DNA of 64,000 nt from UBA685 sp049890215 (GTDB lineage: Bacteria; Pseudomonadota; Alphaproteobacteria; Puniceispirillales; Puniceispirillaceae), in the NCBI GenBank assembly GCA_049890215.1, contig JBMHBX010000041.1, positions 29,580 to 93,579 of the forward strand. Reading direction: 5' to 3'. The position numbers and the translations under genes were made by a program. The number at the start of each line of letters is the position of its first letter. The first letter of the stretch is position 1. Positions 45,914-54,327 of the stretch are shown here, piece by piece. The notes below the pieces were generated by a model. It was given only the letters and a program-made list of their open reading frames with translations, had not been told where the DNA came from and did not search any database.

Positions 45914-48893
45914 TGCCGACCTCCAGCACCCGCCATTCTTTGATACGTGCCAGATGACGATAATCTGAATAAGCCTGGCGCCCTCTGGGGTCAGGCTCAC
46001 TGTGATAAGGCATATCCGGTGACTCAAACCGACCTATGAGTTCTTGGATGGTTTCTAGCAAATCATGATCATTCAGATCTTTGGGAGTCACATCTGTAAA
46101 TTTCCCAATTTCATCACCACGCCCGGCCAGCTTGCAATAAGATAAAGAGCGCAGGGCCAAATCCTTGCCTATTTTTTGGTAACCACCTGATTTGACGAGC
46201 GCTGTTTCAACAAGCATCTGTGTTGATCTTCCCTTTTGCACAGATTTTTTTGTTGGGATCGTACCTGTTTTATAATCAATTATGGTCACATGATTATTTT
46301 CATGGCTGATTATTCTGTCCGCTTTGGCCGTGACGGCAAATTCGCGCGCGCCAATGGTAAAGCGCACCTCACCCCTGATTTCGGCAAAATTCATGTCGCC
46401 CGCTTTTCTGAACTCATTATCTTTGTCCAGAAACCAAGTGGCGATGGCTTCAAATTGTGGCCACCAGAAATGGCGCACTTCATAATGATCACGCCAGGGC
46501 GCGAAATGGGTTTCTGCCATCTGTAATAATTCTGGCAAGTGCGACAAACTCACTTCTACACTTGGATATGTTTGCGTGAAATCTTGCATGATGGCATGAA
46601 AAATAGTGCCTTTCAGAGCAGCGTTTGGCGCCTCATTAACAGGTGATAACGCACGCAGGCCCAAGATTTGGCGCGCATAAATGGCATAAGGATCATTGAT
46701 AAGATAATCAAATTGTGTTGCTGAAAAAGTGGTTGGCCGCCATTCAACAGGTGGCTTTGGTGCCGGTGGGCTGATTGGCATAGCAATGCCTTGCTTGCGC
46801 CATGACAGAACCTCTGCAATATCAGGTGGAATTTTTGCGCTCAGAACATCTTCAAGATGAAGCGCAGTCATAACGGCATCCATTCTTGTCAACCACCTGC
46901 TAGGCAAGGTGAGGCGATCATCCTGACGGCGCGCTCTGGTAAGAACGACTTCAGGCATAGCGGCTGCCATCAGAAAATCATGAGCTGACAGAGCAATGCG
47001 CCATTGTTTATGAGGCAAGCCCATGCGTTCTGCCATAGGCTGGTTCATCCACAGATTTTGCCCTGTTTTTGGCGGCCAAACACCGTCATTCAAACCAGAT
47101 AAAATCACCAGGTCTGCAGAAATCATGCGTGATTCCACAGCCCCTAAAATCGCAAGACGAGATTGTTTTTGAAAAGGGCGTCTGACCTCACACATATGGC
47201 TGAGTGTTTGCCAAATATCAGAAAAGCTTTGTGGTGATATTGTGAAATCATTTCCATAGCTTGCTATATCCTGAAGCAAAAGCGCCGCTGCTTCGCCATC
47301 TGGTCCTGACCATAAACGCTCTATGCTATCAGCAACCTCATCTGGGGCAGAGGCAGCAAACATCTCGGCAACGCTTCCTAGCACCTTGACACTTTGCGCC
47401 AAGCTAACTGAGGGCTTGGCAGCCAAATCCCACAATGGTTGTAATAATTTCAAAATATGAGTCTGAATGAAATCATGCGCTTTTTGATCTTTTTCAAGAT
47501 AACGTAAAAGTCCTTTTGCGTCCGAGAAAGGTAGCGTGCCTCGCAAATAGGTTTTATTGATATGATCAATTTGTTGGCGAAATGAAAGGCGCGGCATTTG
47601 ACCTGCCGCTAGAGGGTGGGCACAAAGCGATAGTAAATCAGCAACCAAATCCTCGCTTGTCATAAGACGCGCTAATAGCTGCAGATAACTGCCAATATAA
47701 CTATGGGTAAGCGGCTCACCAGCGGAATCATCAATGTCAATATCATAGCGGCGTAATTCAGATTGCACCATTTTGGCAAGCTGCCTGTCTGCTGTCACCA
47801 AAATGGCCGTGCGCTCATCTGTTTCAAGAGCCTGTCGCATGAGCAAGCTAATGATGACGGCCTCTTCCTGATTATCTTTTGCTTCAAGGCGCCGAAATCC
47901 AGAGAAGCTTTTCGCCTTTGTAAGGCTTGCCGGCAATTGATCAAGGCGCCGCCATTTTTCTGTTTGGCTGGCAGGGCGCATCACCTCTATTAGAAACTCC
48001 TGTCTGGCTCTATGCTGTTTGGCCTCACCACGGCTCGCAGGCCAAATAGCTATTTCCTGATAGGGCAAAGACAAAGCGGCAAAAGTCACTGATAAGGGGT
48101 GCAAGGGGTGACCTTTTTCTTCACAGATCGCTTCCCAATCCTCAGCAGAAATATCAGGCATCATACCTGGAAAAACCACCTGACCTTTGGGCAAAGAGGC
48201 AACCACTTTCATCAATTTTTGGGTAGCAGGCAAAGTCCCTGTCGATCCGGCAAGAATGACCGGCGTTTCAGGAGGATTATCCTGCCAGATTTGTGCCTTA
48301 TGCGCCATAAGTGCAATCCGGCGTGCCACAGGATCCATCGCACCTTCTTCTGCCAGGATATGAGGCCAGAACCGCCACAGAATTGATAAAAAATTGGCGA
48401 TATCCTGCCAGTGTGACGCAAGCTCCTGCGGCCAAAGCGCCTGCATTTCTTCTATCTCAAATTCAGCATTTTGTATCTGATCAAATAAAGATAGTAAGGC
48501 TCTGGCCAAGGCAAAAGCAAGTGCATCAGTCGGCCTTTGACCACTAATAGGAAATGATTGGACTTGGCGCGCGATTAAACATAAGCGGCGCATTTGCGGC
48601 ACGGCCGGCGGCAAATCTGCCTCGTCACTCTGGGCAAACAGGCCATTTGTCTCATCATCATCGATATCACCAATGGCAAATATTTTTGGAAGCAGTAACG
48701 CCTGCCCTTTGCTTTGTTGCAAAAAGGCAGAAGACAAAGCCCGCACCGCGCGCCTTGTCGGCACATAAATTTCGGTTTTCGATAATTCTTGCGGAGACGT
48801 TGCGGAATCTAAAATGCCCTTTGCCAAATCAGAGGCAAAGGCACAACCTGGCGGGATAGTGAAATAGGCGGACGTCTGCATAGCCCTTATCAT
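45906..48893 (-). CDS. addB: Double-strand break repair protein AddB
   Basis: Partner of AddA; alphaproteobacterial form of 995 residues. The N-terminal half is a degenerate helicase fold (TEIYVPTRRAVRAL near 40), and the C-terminal PD-(D/E)XK nuclease is seen as RADRIISHENNHVTIIDYKTGT. The iron-sulfur cysteines of Bacillus AddB are not evident, as in other members of this class. The start could be ATG 48893 or ATG 48881. Confidence 0.92.
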   Translation of the reverse strand: MIRAMQTSAYFTIPPGCAFASDLAKGILDSATSPQELSKTEIYVPTRRAVRALSSAFLQQSKGQALLLPKIFAIGDIDDDETNGLFAQSDEADLPPAVPQMRRLCLIARQVQSFPISGQRPTDALAFALARALLSLFDQIQNAEFEIEEMQALWPQELASHWQDIANFLSILWRFWPHILAEEGAMDPVARRIALMAHKAQIWQDNPPETPVILAGSTGTLPATQKLMKVVASLPKGQVVFPGMMPDISAEDWEAICEEKGHPLHPLSVTFAALSLPYQEIAIWPASRGEAKQHRARQEFLIEVMRPASQTEKWRRLDQLPASLTKAKSFSGFRRLEAKDNQEEAVIISLLMRQALETDERTAILVTADRQLAKMVQSELRRYDIDIDDSAGEPLTHSYIGSYLQLLARLMTSEDLVADLLSLCAHPLAAGQMPRLSFRQQIDHINKTYLRGTLPFSDAKGLLRYLEKDQKAHDFIQTHILKLLQPLWDLAAKPSVSLAQSVKVLGSVAEMFAASAPDEVADSIERLWSGPDGEAAALLLQDIASYGNDFTISPQSFSDIWQTLSHMCEVRRPFQKQSRLAILGAVESRMISADLVILSGLNDGVWPPKTGQNLWMNQPMAERMGLPHKQWRIALSAHDFLMAAAMPEVVLTRARRQDDRLTLPSRWLTRMDAVMTALHLEDVLSAKIPPDIAEVLSWRKQGIAMPISPPAPKPPVEWRPTTFSATQFDYLINDPYAIYARQILGLRALSPVNEAPNAALKGTIFHAIMQDFTQTYPSVEVSLSHLPELLQMAETHFAPWRDHYEVRHFWWPQFEAIATWFLDKDNEFRKAGDMNFAEIRGEVRFTIGAREFAVTAKADRIISHENNHVTIIDYKTGTIPTKKSVQKGRSTQMLVETALVKSGGYQKIGKDLALRSLSYCKLAGRGDEIGKFTDVTPKDLNDHDLLETIQELIGRFESPDMPYHSEPDPRGRQAYSDYRHLARIKEWRVLEVGND

Positions 48894-48933
48894 AAAGCCT
48901 ATTCATAATTTGATGCTACAAAAAAGACAGCAC

Positions 48934-49413
48934 TTAGATGGTAAATTCAGCGCAAAGATTTCTTGATATCACATCGTCAAATAGCGGCTTTAATAATGAG
49001 TTGGGCGCCGAGATTTTTATCTGTCTTTCATCCCCTTCACCAAAGGACAAATCAATTGAGATCGCATTTTTAGGCCAATAAGGTGCCATTTTATCAGGCC
49101 ATTCAACTAAATTGGCTGCTTCATAAAAACTATCTTCAATGCCAAGCGCAAATACATTTTCTGGCGACTCAAGACGATATAAATCCATATGCATAATGGT
49201 GAGCCCGTCAGGCGCTTCATATGCTTGCACAAGCGTAAAGGTGGGGCTTGGCACATCAATATGCGCCCCACAAGCTGCTTGAATGACAAAGCGAGCAAAA
49301 GCAGATTTGCCGACCCCAAGAGGGCCAGTTAATCCTGCAACCATACCTGCTAGCAGGTAAGATGCAAAACAGCCTGCCAGATGATTTGTCTCTGACAGGC
49401 TGTTGCTTTTCAT
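48934..49413 (-). CDS. tsaE: tRNA threonylcarbamoyladenosine synthesis ATPase TsaE
   Basis: P-loop ATPase that works with TsaB and TsaD to make the t6A37 modification. It has 159 residues; Walker A is GPLGVGKSAFARFVI (30-44), followed by SPTFTLVQAYE, HMDLYRLE and NLVEWPDK, all family hallmarks. It is a stand-alone gene here, without the fused phosphotransferase common in Rhizobiales. The start is ATG 49413; a TTG 18 bases upstream is possible. Confidence 0.93.
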   Translation of the reverse strand: MKSNSLSETNHLAGCFASYLLAGMVAGLTGPLGVGKSAFARFVIQAACGAHIDVPSPTFTLVQAYEAPDGLTIMHMDLYRLESPENVFALGIEDSFYEAANLVEWPDKMAPYWPKNAISIDLSFGEGDERQIKISAPNSLLKPLFDDVISRNLCAEFTI

Positions 49414-49443
49414 GATGAGGCTTGAGGTCAAATGCCTGGCGCC

Positions 49444-50838
49444 CTAGTAACGATATTGCTCTGATTTGAACGGCCCTTGTTGTTCAACACCAATATAATC
49501 AGCCTGATCAGGACGCAATTCAGATAAGGTCGCTCCCACTTTGGCAAGGTGAAGCGCTGCTACCTTTTCATCAAGATGACGTGGCAATGTATAGACTTGC
49601 TTGTCATATTTGGCGCCATCCTGCCAGAGCTCAATCTGGGCAAGCACCTGATTGGTGAATGAGGCAGACATCACAAAAGACGGATGGCCAGTAGCACAAC
49701 CCAGATTTACAAGACGCCCTTTTGCAAGCAAGATCATACGTTTGCCGTCTGGGAATTCCACTTCATCAACCTGAGGCTTCACCTCATGCCATTTCATATT
49801 GGATAAAGAGGCAACCTGAATTTCATTATCAAAATGGCCAATGTTACAGACAATTGCACGGTCTTTCATCTCGCGCATATGATCAATTGTGATCACATCT
49901 TTATTACCAGTTGCTGTGACAAAGATATCTGCTTTTGGTGCAGCTTGCTCCATGGTCACAACTTCATAGCCTTCCATCGCCGCCTGCAAAGCACAAATTG
50001 GATCGACTTCTGTGACCATCACACGGGCGCCACCTTGGCGAAGTGAGGCAGCAGAACCTTTGCCAACATCACCATAGCCGGCAACAACCGCAACCTTACC
50101 TGCCAACATGACATCTGTCGCACGGCGAATACCGTCAACTAGTGATTCACGGCACCCATATAAATTATCAAATTTCGATTTTGTGACAGAATCATTCACA
50201 TTGATTGCAGGGAATGGTAACTGACCTTTTTCTGCCAACTGATACAAGCGAAGCACACCTGTTGTTGTCTCTTCTGATACACCAACAATGGCATCACGTT
50301 GCATTGTGAACCAACCAGGGCTGGAGGCAAGACGCTTTTGCATCTGCGCCTTTAGATATTCTTCTTCTTCTGAGGCCGGATGTTCCAGGATGGCTTCACC
50401 TGCCTCTGCACGCGCACCAAGCAAGATATACATGGTCGCATCACCACCATCATCCAAGATGATATTTGATGGCTTGCCATCAGGCCAATCGAATGTTTTG
50501 TCTACATATTCCCAATATTCTTCAAGAGTCTCTCCTTTTTTGGCGAAGACGGGAATGCCAGAATCTGCAATCGCCGCCGCAGCCTGATCTTGCGTTGAGA
50601 AAATGTTGCATGACGACCAGCGAATATCGGCCCCCAATTTTGACAAAGTCTGAATCAAAACCGCTGTCTGAATTGTCATATGAAGGCAACCTGTTAGCCG
50701 CGCACCTTTCAGCGGTGTTTGCCCTTTATATTCTTCACGCAAGGCCATAAGGCCTGGCATTTCACTTTCAGCGATTGAAATCTCTTTGTGGCCCCAATCG
50801 GCCAAACCAATATCTGTGATGAGATAATCCTGAGACAT
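49444..50838 (-). CDS. ahcY: Adenosylhomocysteinase
   Basis: Hydrolyses S-adenosylhomocysteine to adenosine and homocysteine, keeping methylation going. It has 464 residues, with the proteobacterial insert (about 150-190). NAD binding is VVAGYGDVGKGSAASL, and the C-terminal FKSEQYRY is the domain-swapped Lys-Tyr tail. The second ATG of ATGTTTATG is chosen since AAGGA lies nine nt before it. I saw no SAH riboswitch in the 127-bp leader. Confidence 0.97.
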   Translation of the reverse strand: MSQDYLITDIGLADWGHKEISIAESEMPGLMALREEYKGQTPLKGARLTGCLHMTIQTAVLIQTLSKLGADIRWSSCNIFSTQDQAAAAIADSGIPVFAKKGETLEEYWEYVDKTFDWPDGKPSNIILDDGGDATMYILLGARAEAGEAILEHPASEEEEYLKAQMQKRLASSPGWFTMQRDAIVGVSEETTTGVLRLYQLAEKGQLPFPAINVNDSVTKSKFDNLYGCRESLVDGIRRATDVMLAGKVAVVAGYGDVGKGSAASLRQGGARVMVTEVDPICALQAAMEGYEVVTMEQAAPKADIFVTATGNKDVITIDHMREMKDRAIVCNIGHFDNEIQVASLSNMKWHEVKPQVDEVEFPDGKRMILLAKGRLVNLGCATGHPSFVMSASFTNQVLAQIELWQDGAKYDKQVYTLPRHLDEKVAALHLAKVGATLSELRPDQADYIGVEQQGPFKSEQYRY

Positions 50839-50965
50839 AAACATAAATCCTTGTGTTTCGGTGTGCATACTAAAAATGGTCGCATACTCTATTACTGTGA
50901 CGGTGTCTTATCAGATTTCCGCGGTAACAAAAAGAAAAATAGCTATCAGACCCAATCACAAGCCT

Positions 50966-51844
50966 TTAATCATTCGTGTGACTGTCTAATTCACGATGCA
51001 GCAACTCTGTTTTATAGCCTTGTCTTGTTAACCATTTTTCAAATGCGATAGCGCTTGCTACTGAGCGATGCTTGCCACCGGTACAGCCAAATGAGAAGGT
51101 CAGCAAAGCCCTGCCATCTTTGAGGGCTCTTTCAATGATAGGCGCACTCATGCCTGTCAGATGAGATAAAAACATATCAAACCCTTCATCAGATTGAATA
51201 TAATCTGCAACCTTATCTTCCTTGCCTGACATAGCACGCAATTCAGGCTCCCAATGAGGATTTCGAAGAAACCGGACATCAAACACATAATCTGAATTGG
51301 TTGGAATACCTTGTTTGAAAGCAAAGCTGACAACTCTTACCGCCATATTTTCTGCAGGGCTCATATCCACACCCTGCAACAAGGCCTCTCGCAGCGCATT
51401 TGGTGATATAGCCGTTGAGTCGATCAGAACATCTGCATGCGGTTTAATTTGCGCCATACGTTCCTGATCTGTCAAAATAGCTTCTTCAAGCACATTATCT
51501 TTGGCAAGAGGGTGATGACGGCGCGTTGACTGATAACGGCGCGTAATTTCAGCACGTGAAGCGCTTAAATGCACAACTTTTGCCTCTGAGCCAAATTTTT
51601 TATGAAGATTTTCAACAAGACGAAGAAGGCCTGTTACGTCAAAGCCAGATGTTCTGGCATCAACACAAAAGGCCAAATCATGACCTTCTGTTTCAACTTC
51701 TATGGCAACAAGCTGGTCAACCAAAGCAAGAGGCAGATTATCGACAGTGACAAATCCCTCATCTTCAAGGATTTTCAAAGCCGTGGAATGGCCTGCACCT
51801 GCCTGGCCTGTAATAAGCACAATAGTGGGCGATCTTGTCTCCAT
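50966..51844 (-). CDS. rapZ: RapZ-family nucleotide-binding protein (variant Walker A)
   Basis: A 292-residue member of the YvcJ/RapZ family; in E. coli RapZ guides RNase E to the GlmZ small RNA and senses glucosamine-6-P. The N-terminal NTPase-like domain has GQAGAGHSTAL where most homologues have Lys or Arg at the H (His19). The Walker B-like AFCVDART and the C-terminal FSFGCTGGKHRSVASA phosphosugar-site block are normal. It lies 4 bp after the chvG stop. hprK and PTS genes that usually neighbour it are absent. Confidence 0.93.
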   Translation of the reverse strand: METRSPTIVLITGQAGAGHSTALKILEDEGFVTVDNLPLALVDQLVAIEVETEGHDLAFCVDARTSGFDVTGLLRLVENLHKKFGSEAKVVHLSASRAEITRRYQSTRRHHPLAKDNVLEEAILTDQERMAQIKPHADVLIDSTAISPNALREALLQGVDMSPAENMAVRVVSFAFKQGIPTNSDYVFDVRFLRNPHWEPELRAMSGKEDKVADYIQSDEGFDMFLSHLTGMSAPIIERALKDGRALLTFSFGCTGGKHRSVASAIAFEKWLTRQGYKTELLHRELDSHTND

Positions 51845-51848
51845 CTAG

Positions 51849-53477
51849 CTAATCCTTTGGTGATTTCGGTTTATCAGGACTGACAGGCAAAGTGAGTGAA
51901 AATCTGGCACCGCCACCGACCCTATTTTCAGCGTGCAACGTGCCATTATGCGCCTGTGCGATTTGACGAGAAATAGACAGCCCAAGTCCTGAATGATTAC
52001 CAAAGGCTTCTCCCTGTGGGCGTTCAGTGTAAAAGCGATCAAAGATTGCCTCTAATTTTGCCTCTGGAATCCCGGGGCCTTCATCTTCGATGATCAGCTG
52101 CGCCTGTTTTTTATCAGAGTCCAATCTCACAGTAATTTTGCCGCCTTCCGGGGAAAAGCTAATTGCGTTCTGTAAAATATTATCCAAAATTTGCGCTATT
52201 CGTCCAGAAAACATTCGAACTGAAATGGTTTCATCTGATGTTTTGTTTTCAAAATGTAAAGTGCCCTCAGACCATCTTTGTTGAGAGGCCATTACCCAAT
52301 TTTCAACAAAGCGACTGAAATCACTTGCTTCTGGCAAAAGTCTGTTTAACTCCACATCAATGCGGCTTGCCAGAGAAATATCTGTGATTAATCTGTCCAG
52401 ACGGCCAACATCTGCCAAAATGATAGACATTAATTTTCTTTGCTGTTCAGGATCTTCAATTCGCGAGACAGTTTCAACAGCAGACCGCAGAGAGGTAAGC
52501 GGGTTTTTTAACTCATGACTGACATCAGCGGCAAAGCCGGCGGTTGCCTGAATACGTCTTTGCAACTCATCTGTCATCTCTGACAAGGCTTGGGATAAAT
52601 CACCAATTTCATCTTTTCTGTCCGGCAGTCTGGCAAGAGGTGTATCATCATGACTATTGCGCAAGGTATCGGCGGCACTTGCTAATTTGGAGATGGGTAA
52701 GGTGATAGAACGGGCTAAATAAAAAGCAAGCCCAATGGTCACAAGAGTAACAAAAGCAAAGATTTGTAAGAACACCCATTGAACAGCCCTGATTTCCTGT
52801 TCTATGCGACCTCCGCTTGTGGTGAGAAGCAAGGCACCGCGCACCATCCTGACATCTTGAACTGGCAAAGCAACTGACAGAACCATTTGTCTCTGGCTAT
52901 TCAAAAAAACATTACGATGAATACCGCCTGTTAGTGCGTTGGCTACATCCTTGAATTCAGTGGCGCGGCTGAGGCGGCGATGTTTGACAACCGGCAAAGG
53001 CGCATCATTGCCAAAGAACTGTGATAATCTGTCAAGGCCATTTGTAATGCGCTGTCCAAATTGTTGGTGCATATCCCGATTACGTCTTATACGCAATTCC
53101 ACTGATCCGGAAGACAGCCCGTCTCGCGCAGTATCAGCGGCAAGCCTGCCATCTGGCTGAAAAACGCGTGCCCGCAAAACAGAGCCGTAACCAACAAGAG
53201 GCAAGAGCTGTTTCATAGTCTCCTGCGACAAGGCGCGATTACCAACCTGCCCGCGCCCTTGCAAAAACTCAACCTCTGCCAATGCCAAAGACCTTGCCAG
53301 AACAACTCCCTGACGTTGCAATGCATCTAATTCAGCCATGATCAGCACATTTTTATATTGCCCCACCGAAAACAGGCCAATCATAAATAATACAAGCGGC
53401 AAGAGCATAATTGCCAAAATGCGCGATGACAGGCGCGAAAGAATTTTCGGAAACCTTATTATGGGCAATTTTATCAT
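51849..53477 (-). CDS. chvG: Sensor histidine kinase, ChvG/ExoS type
   Basis: Inner-membrane kinase of 542 residues. Two membrane helices (about 20-40 and 234-254) flank a periplasmic domain of roughly 190 residues; a HAMP domain follows, and His321 in FAADVSHELKNPLTSLRS is the phosphorylation site. ATP-binding boxes are N (ILDNILQNAISFS), G1 (IEDEGPGIPE), F and G2 (HSGLGLSI). In Rhizobiales ChvG responds to acid and cell-wall stress with ExoR control. It is 6 bp downstream of the regulator gene. Confidence 0.92.
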   Translation of the reverse strand: MIKLPIIRFPKILSRLSSRILAIMLLPLVLFMIGLFSVGQYKNVLIMAELDALQRQGVVLARSLALAEVEFLQGRGQVGNRALSQETMKQLLPLVGYGSVLRARVFQPDGRLAADTARDGLSSGSVELRIRRNRDMHQQFGQRITNGLDRLSQFFGNDAPLPVVKHRRLSRATEFKDVANALTGGIHRNVFLNSQRQMVLSVALPVQDVRMVRGALLLTTSGGRIEQEIRAVQWVFLQIFAFVTLVTIGLAFYLARSITLPISKLASAADTLRNSHDDTPLARLPDRKDEIGDLSQALSEMTDELQRRIQATAGFAADVSHELKNPLTSLRSAVETVSRIEDPEQQRKLMSIILADVGRLDRLITDISLASRIDVELNRLLPEASDFSRFVENWVMASQQRWSEGTLHFENKTSDETISVRMFSGRIAQILDNILQNAISFSPEGGKITVRLDSDKKQAQLIIEDEGPGIPEAKLEAIFDRFYTERPQGEAFGNHSGLGLSISRQIAQAHNGTLHAENRVGGGARFSLTLPVSPDKPKSPKD

Positions 53478-53483
53478 GACCAG

Positions 53484-54191
53484 TTATGAATCAGTGTCTT
53501 GTTCTGATTTATAACGATATCCTATCCCGTATAAAGTTTCAATTTGGTCAAATGACTTGTCAGCGGATTTGAATTTACGGCGTAATCTTTTGATATGGCT
53601 ATCTATGGTTCTGTCATCAAGGAAAACAGATTCACCATAAGCAGCATCCATAAGCTGGTCACGACTTTTGACATGACCGGGTCGCACAGCAAGAGAATGC
53701 AAAAGCAAAAACTCTGTTACTGTCAGTTTCACATCACGATCTTTCCATGTCACGATATGACGGTCAGGATCCAGCACCAAATTGCCTAAACGAATGGCTT
53801 GTGATGATATGTCCTGGCTGTCAGTCACCATCGCGCGCCGCAAAACCGCTTGTATGCGTGCTAAGAGTAATCTTTGTGAAAAGGGCTTTGTGATATAATC
53901 ATCTGCCCCCAAACCAAGGCCAAGCGCCTCATCAAGCTCATCATCTTTACTGGTCAGAAAAATCACCGGCATCGCTGATTTCGTTCTTAATTTTTCCAGT
54001 AATTCCGTACCAGTCATACGTGGCATTTTGATATCAAGAACTGCCAGATCAGCCGGACGCCTTGCCAAACCTTGTAAGGCCTGCTCACCATCACTATAGG
54101 TATCTACCTCATAGCCCTCTGCCTCCAGAGCCAAAGACACGGAGGTCAGAATATTTTGATCATCATCAACCAGTGCTAACCGTTTTTTCAT
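53484..54191 (-). CDS. chvI: Response regulator, ChvI type
   Basis: OmpR-family regulator of 235 residues: acidic pocket VDDDQN (Asp9-11), phospho-acceptor Asp53 in LAVLDIKMPRMTG, KPFS switch Lys, and a C-terminal winged helix with DDRTIDSHIKRLRRKF. The start MKKRLALVDDD is set by AGGA with 9-nt spacing. Its pairing with the following kinase gene and the SRDQLMDAAYGESVFLDDRT region fit ChvI. The 136 bp upstream probably hold the promoter. Confidence 0.93.
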   Translation of the reverse strand: MKKRLALVDDDQNILTSVSLALEAEGYEVDTYSDGEQALQGLARRPADLAVLDIKMPRMTGTELLEKLRTKSAMPVIFLTSKDDELDEALGLGLGADDYITKPFSQRLLLARIQAVLRRAMVTDSQDISSQAIRLGNLVLDPDRHIVTWKDRDVKLTVTEFLLLHSLAVRPGHVKSRDQLMDAAYGESVFLDDRTIDSHIKRLRRKFKSADKSFDQIETLYGIGYRYKSEQDTDS

Positions 54192-54327
54192 CTCACAATT
54201 TCCTTTGCAACCATCCAAAGACTATCAGCCTATCTGTTCATAAAATGTAAGCCTGATAGGTGGAAAGATCATGACAGAATTCTGGCGCAATTGTGGCAGC
54301 CTTACTCCATGGGCAAAACCCTGTCCC

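Noticed and set aside
50839..50965. SAH riboswitch upstream of ahcY
   Set aside because: I could not find the expected conserved core or pseudoknot elements in this gap.
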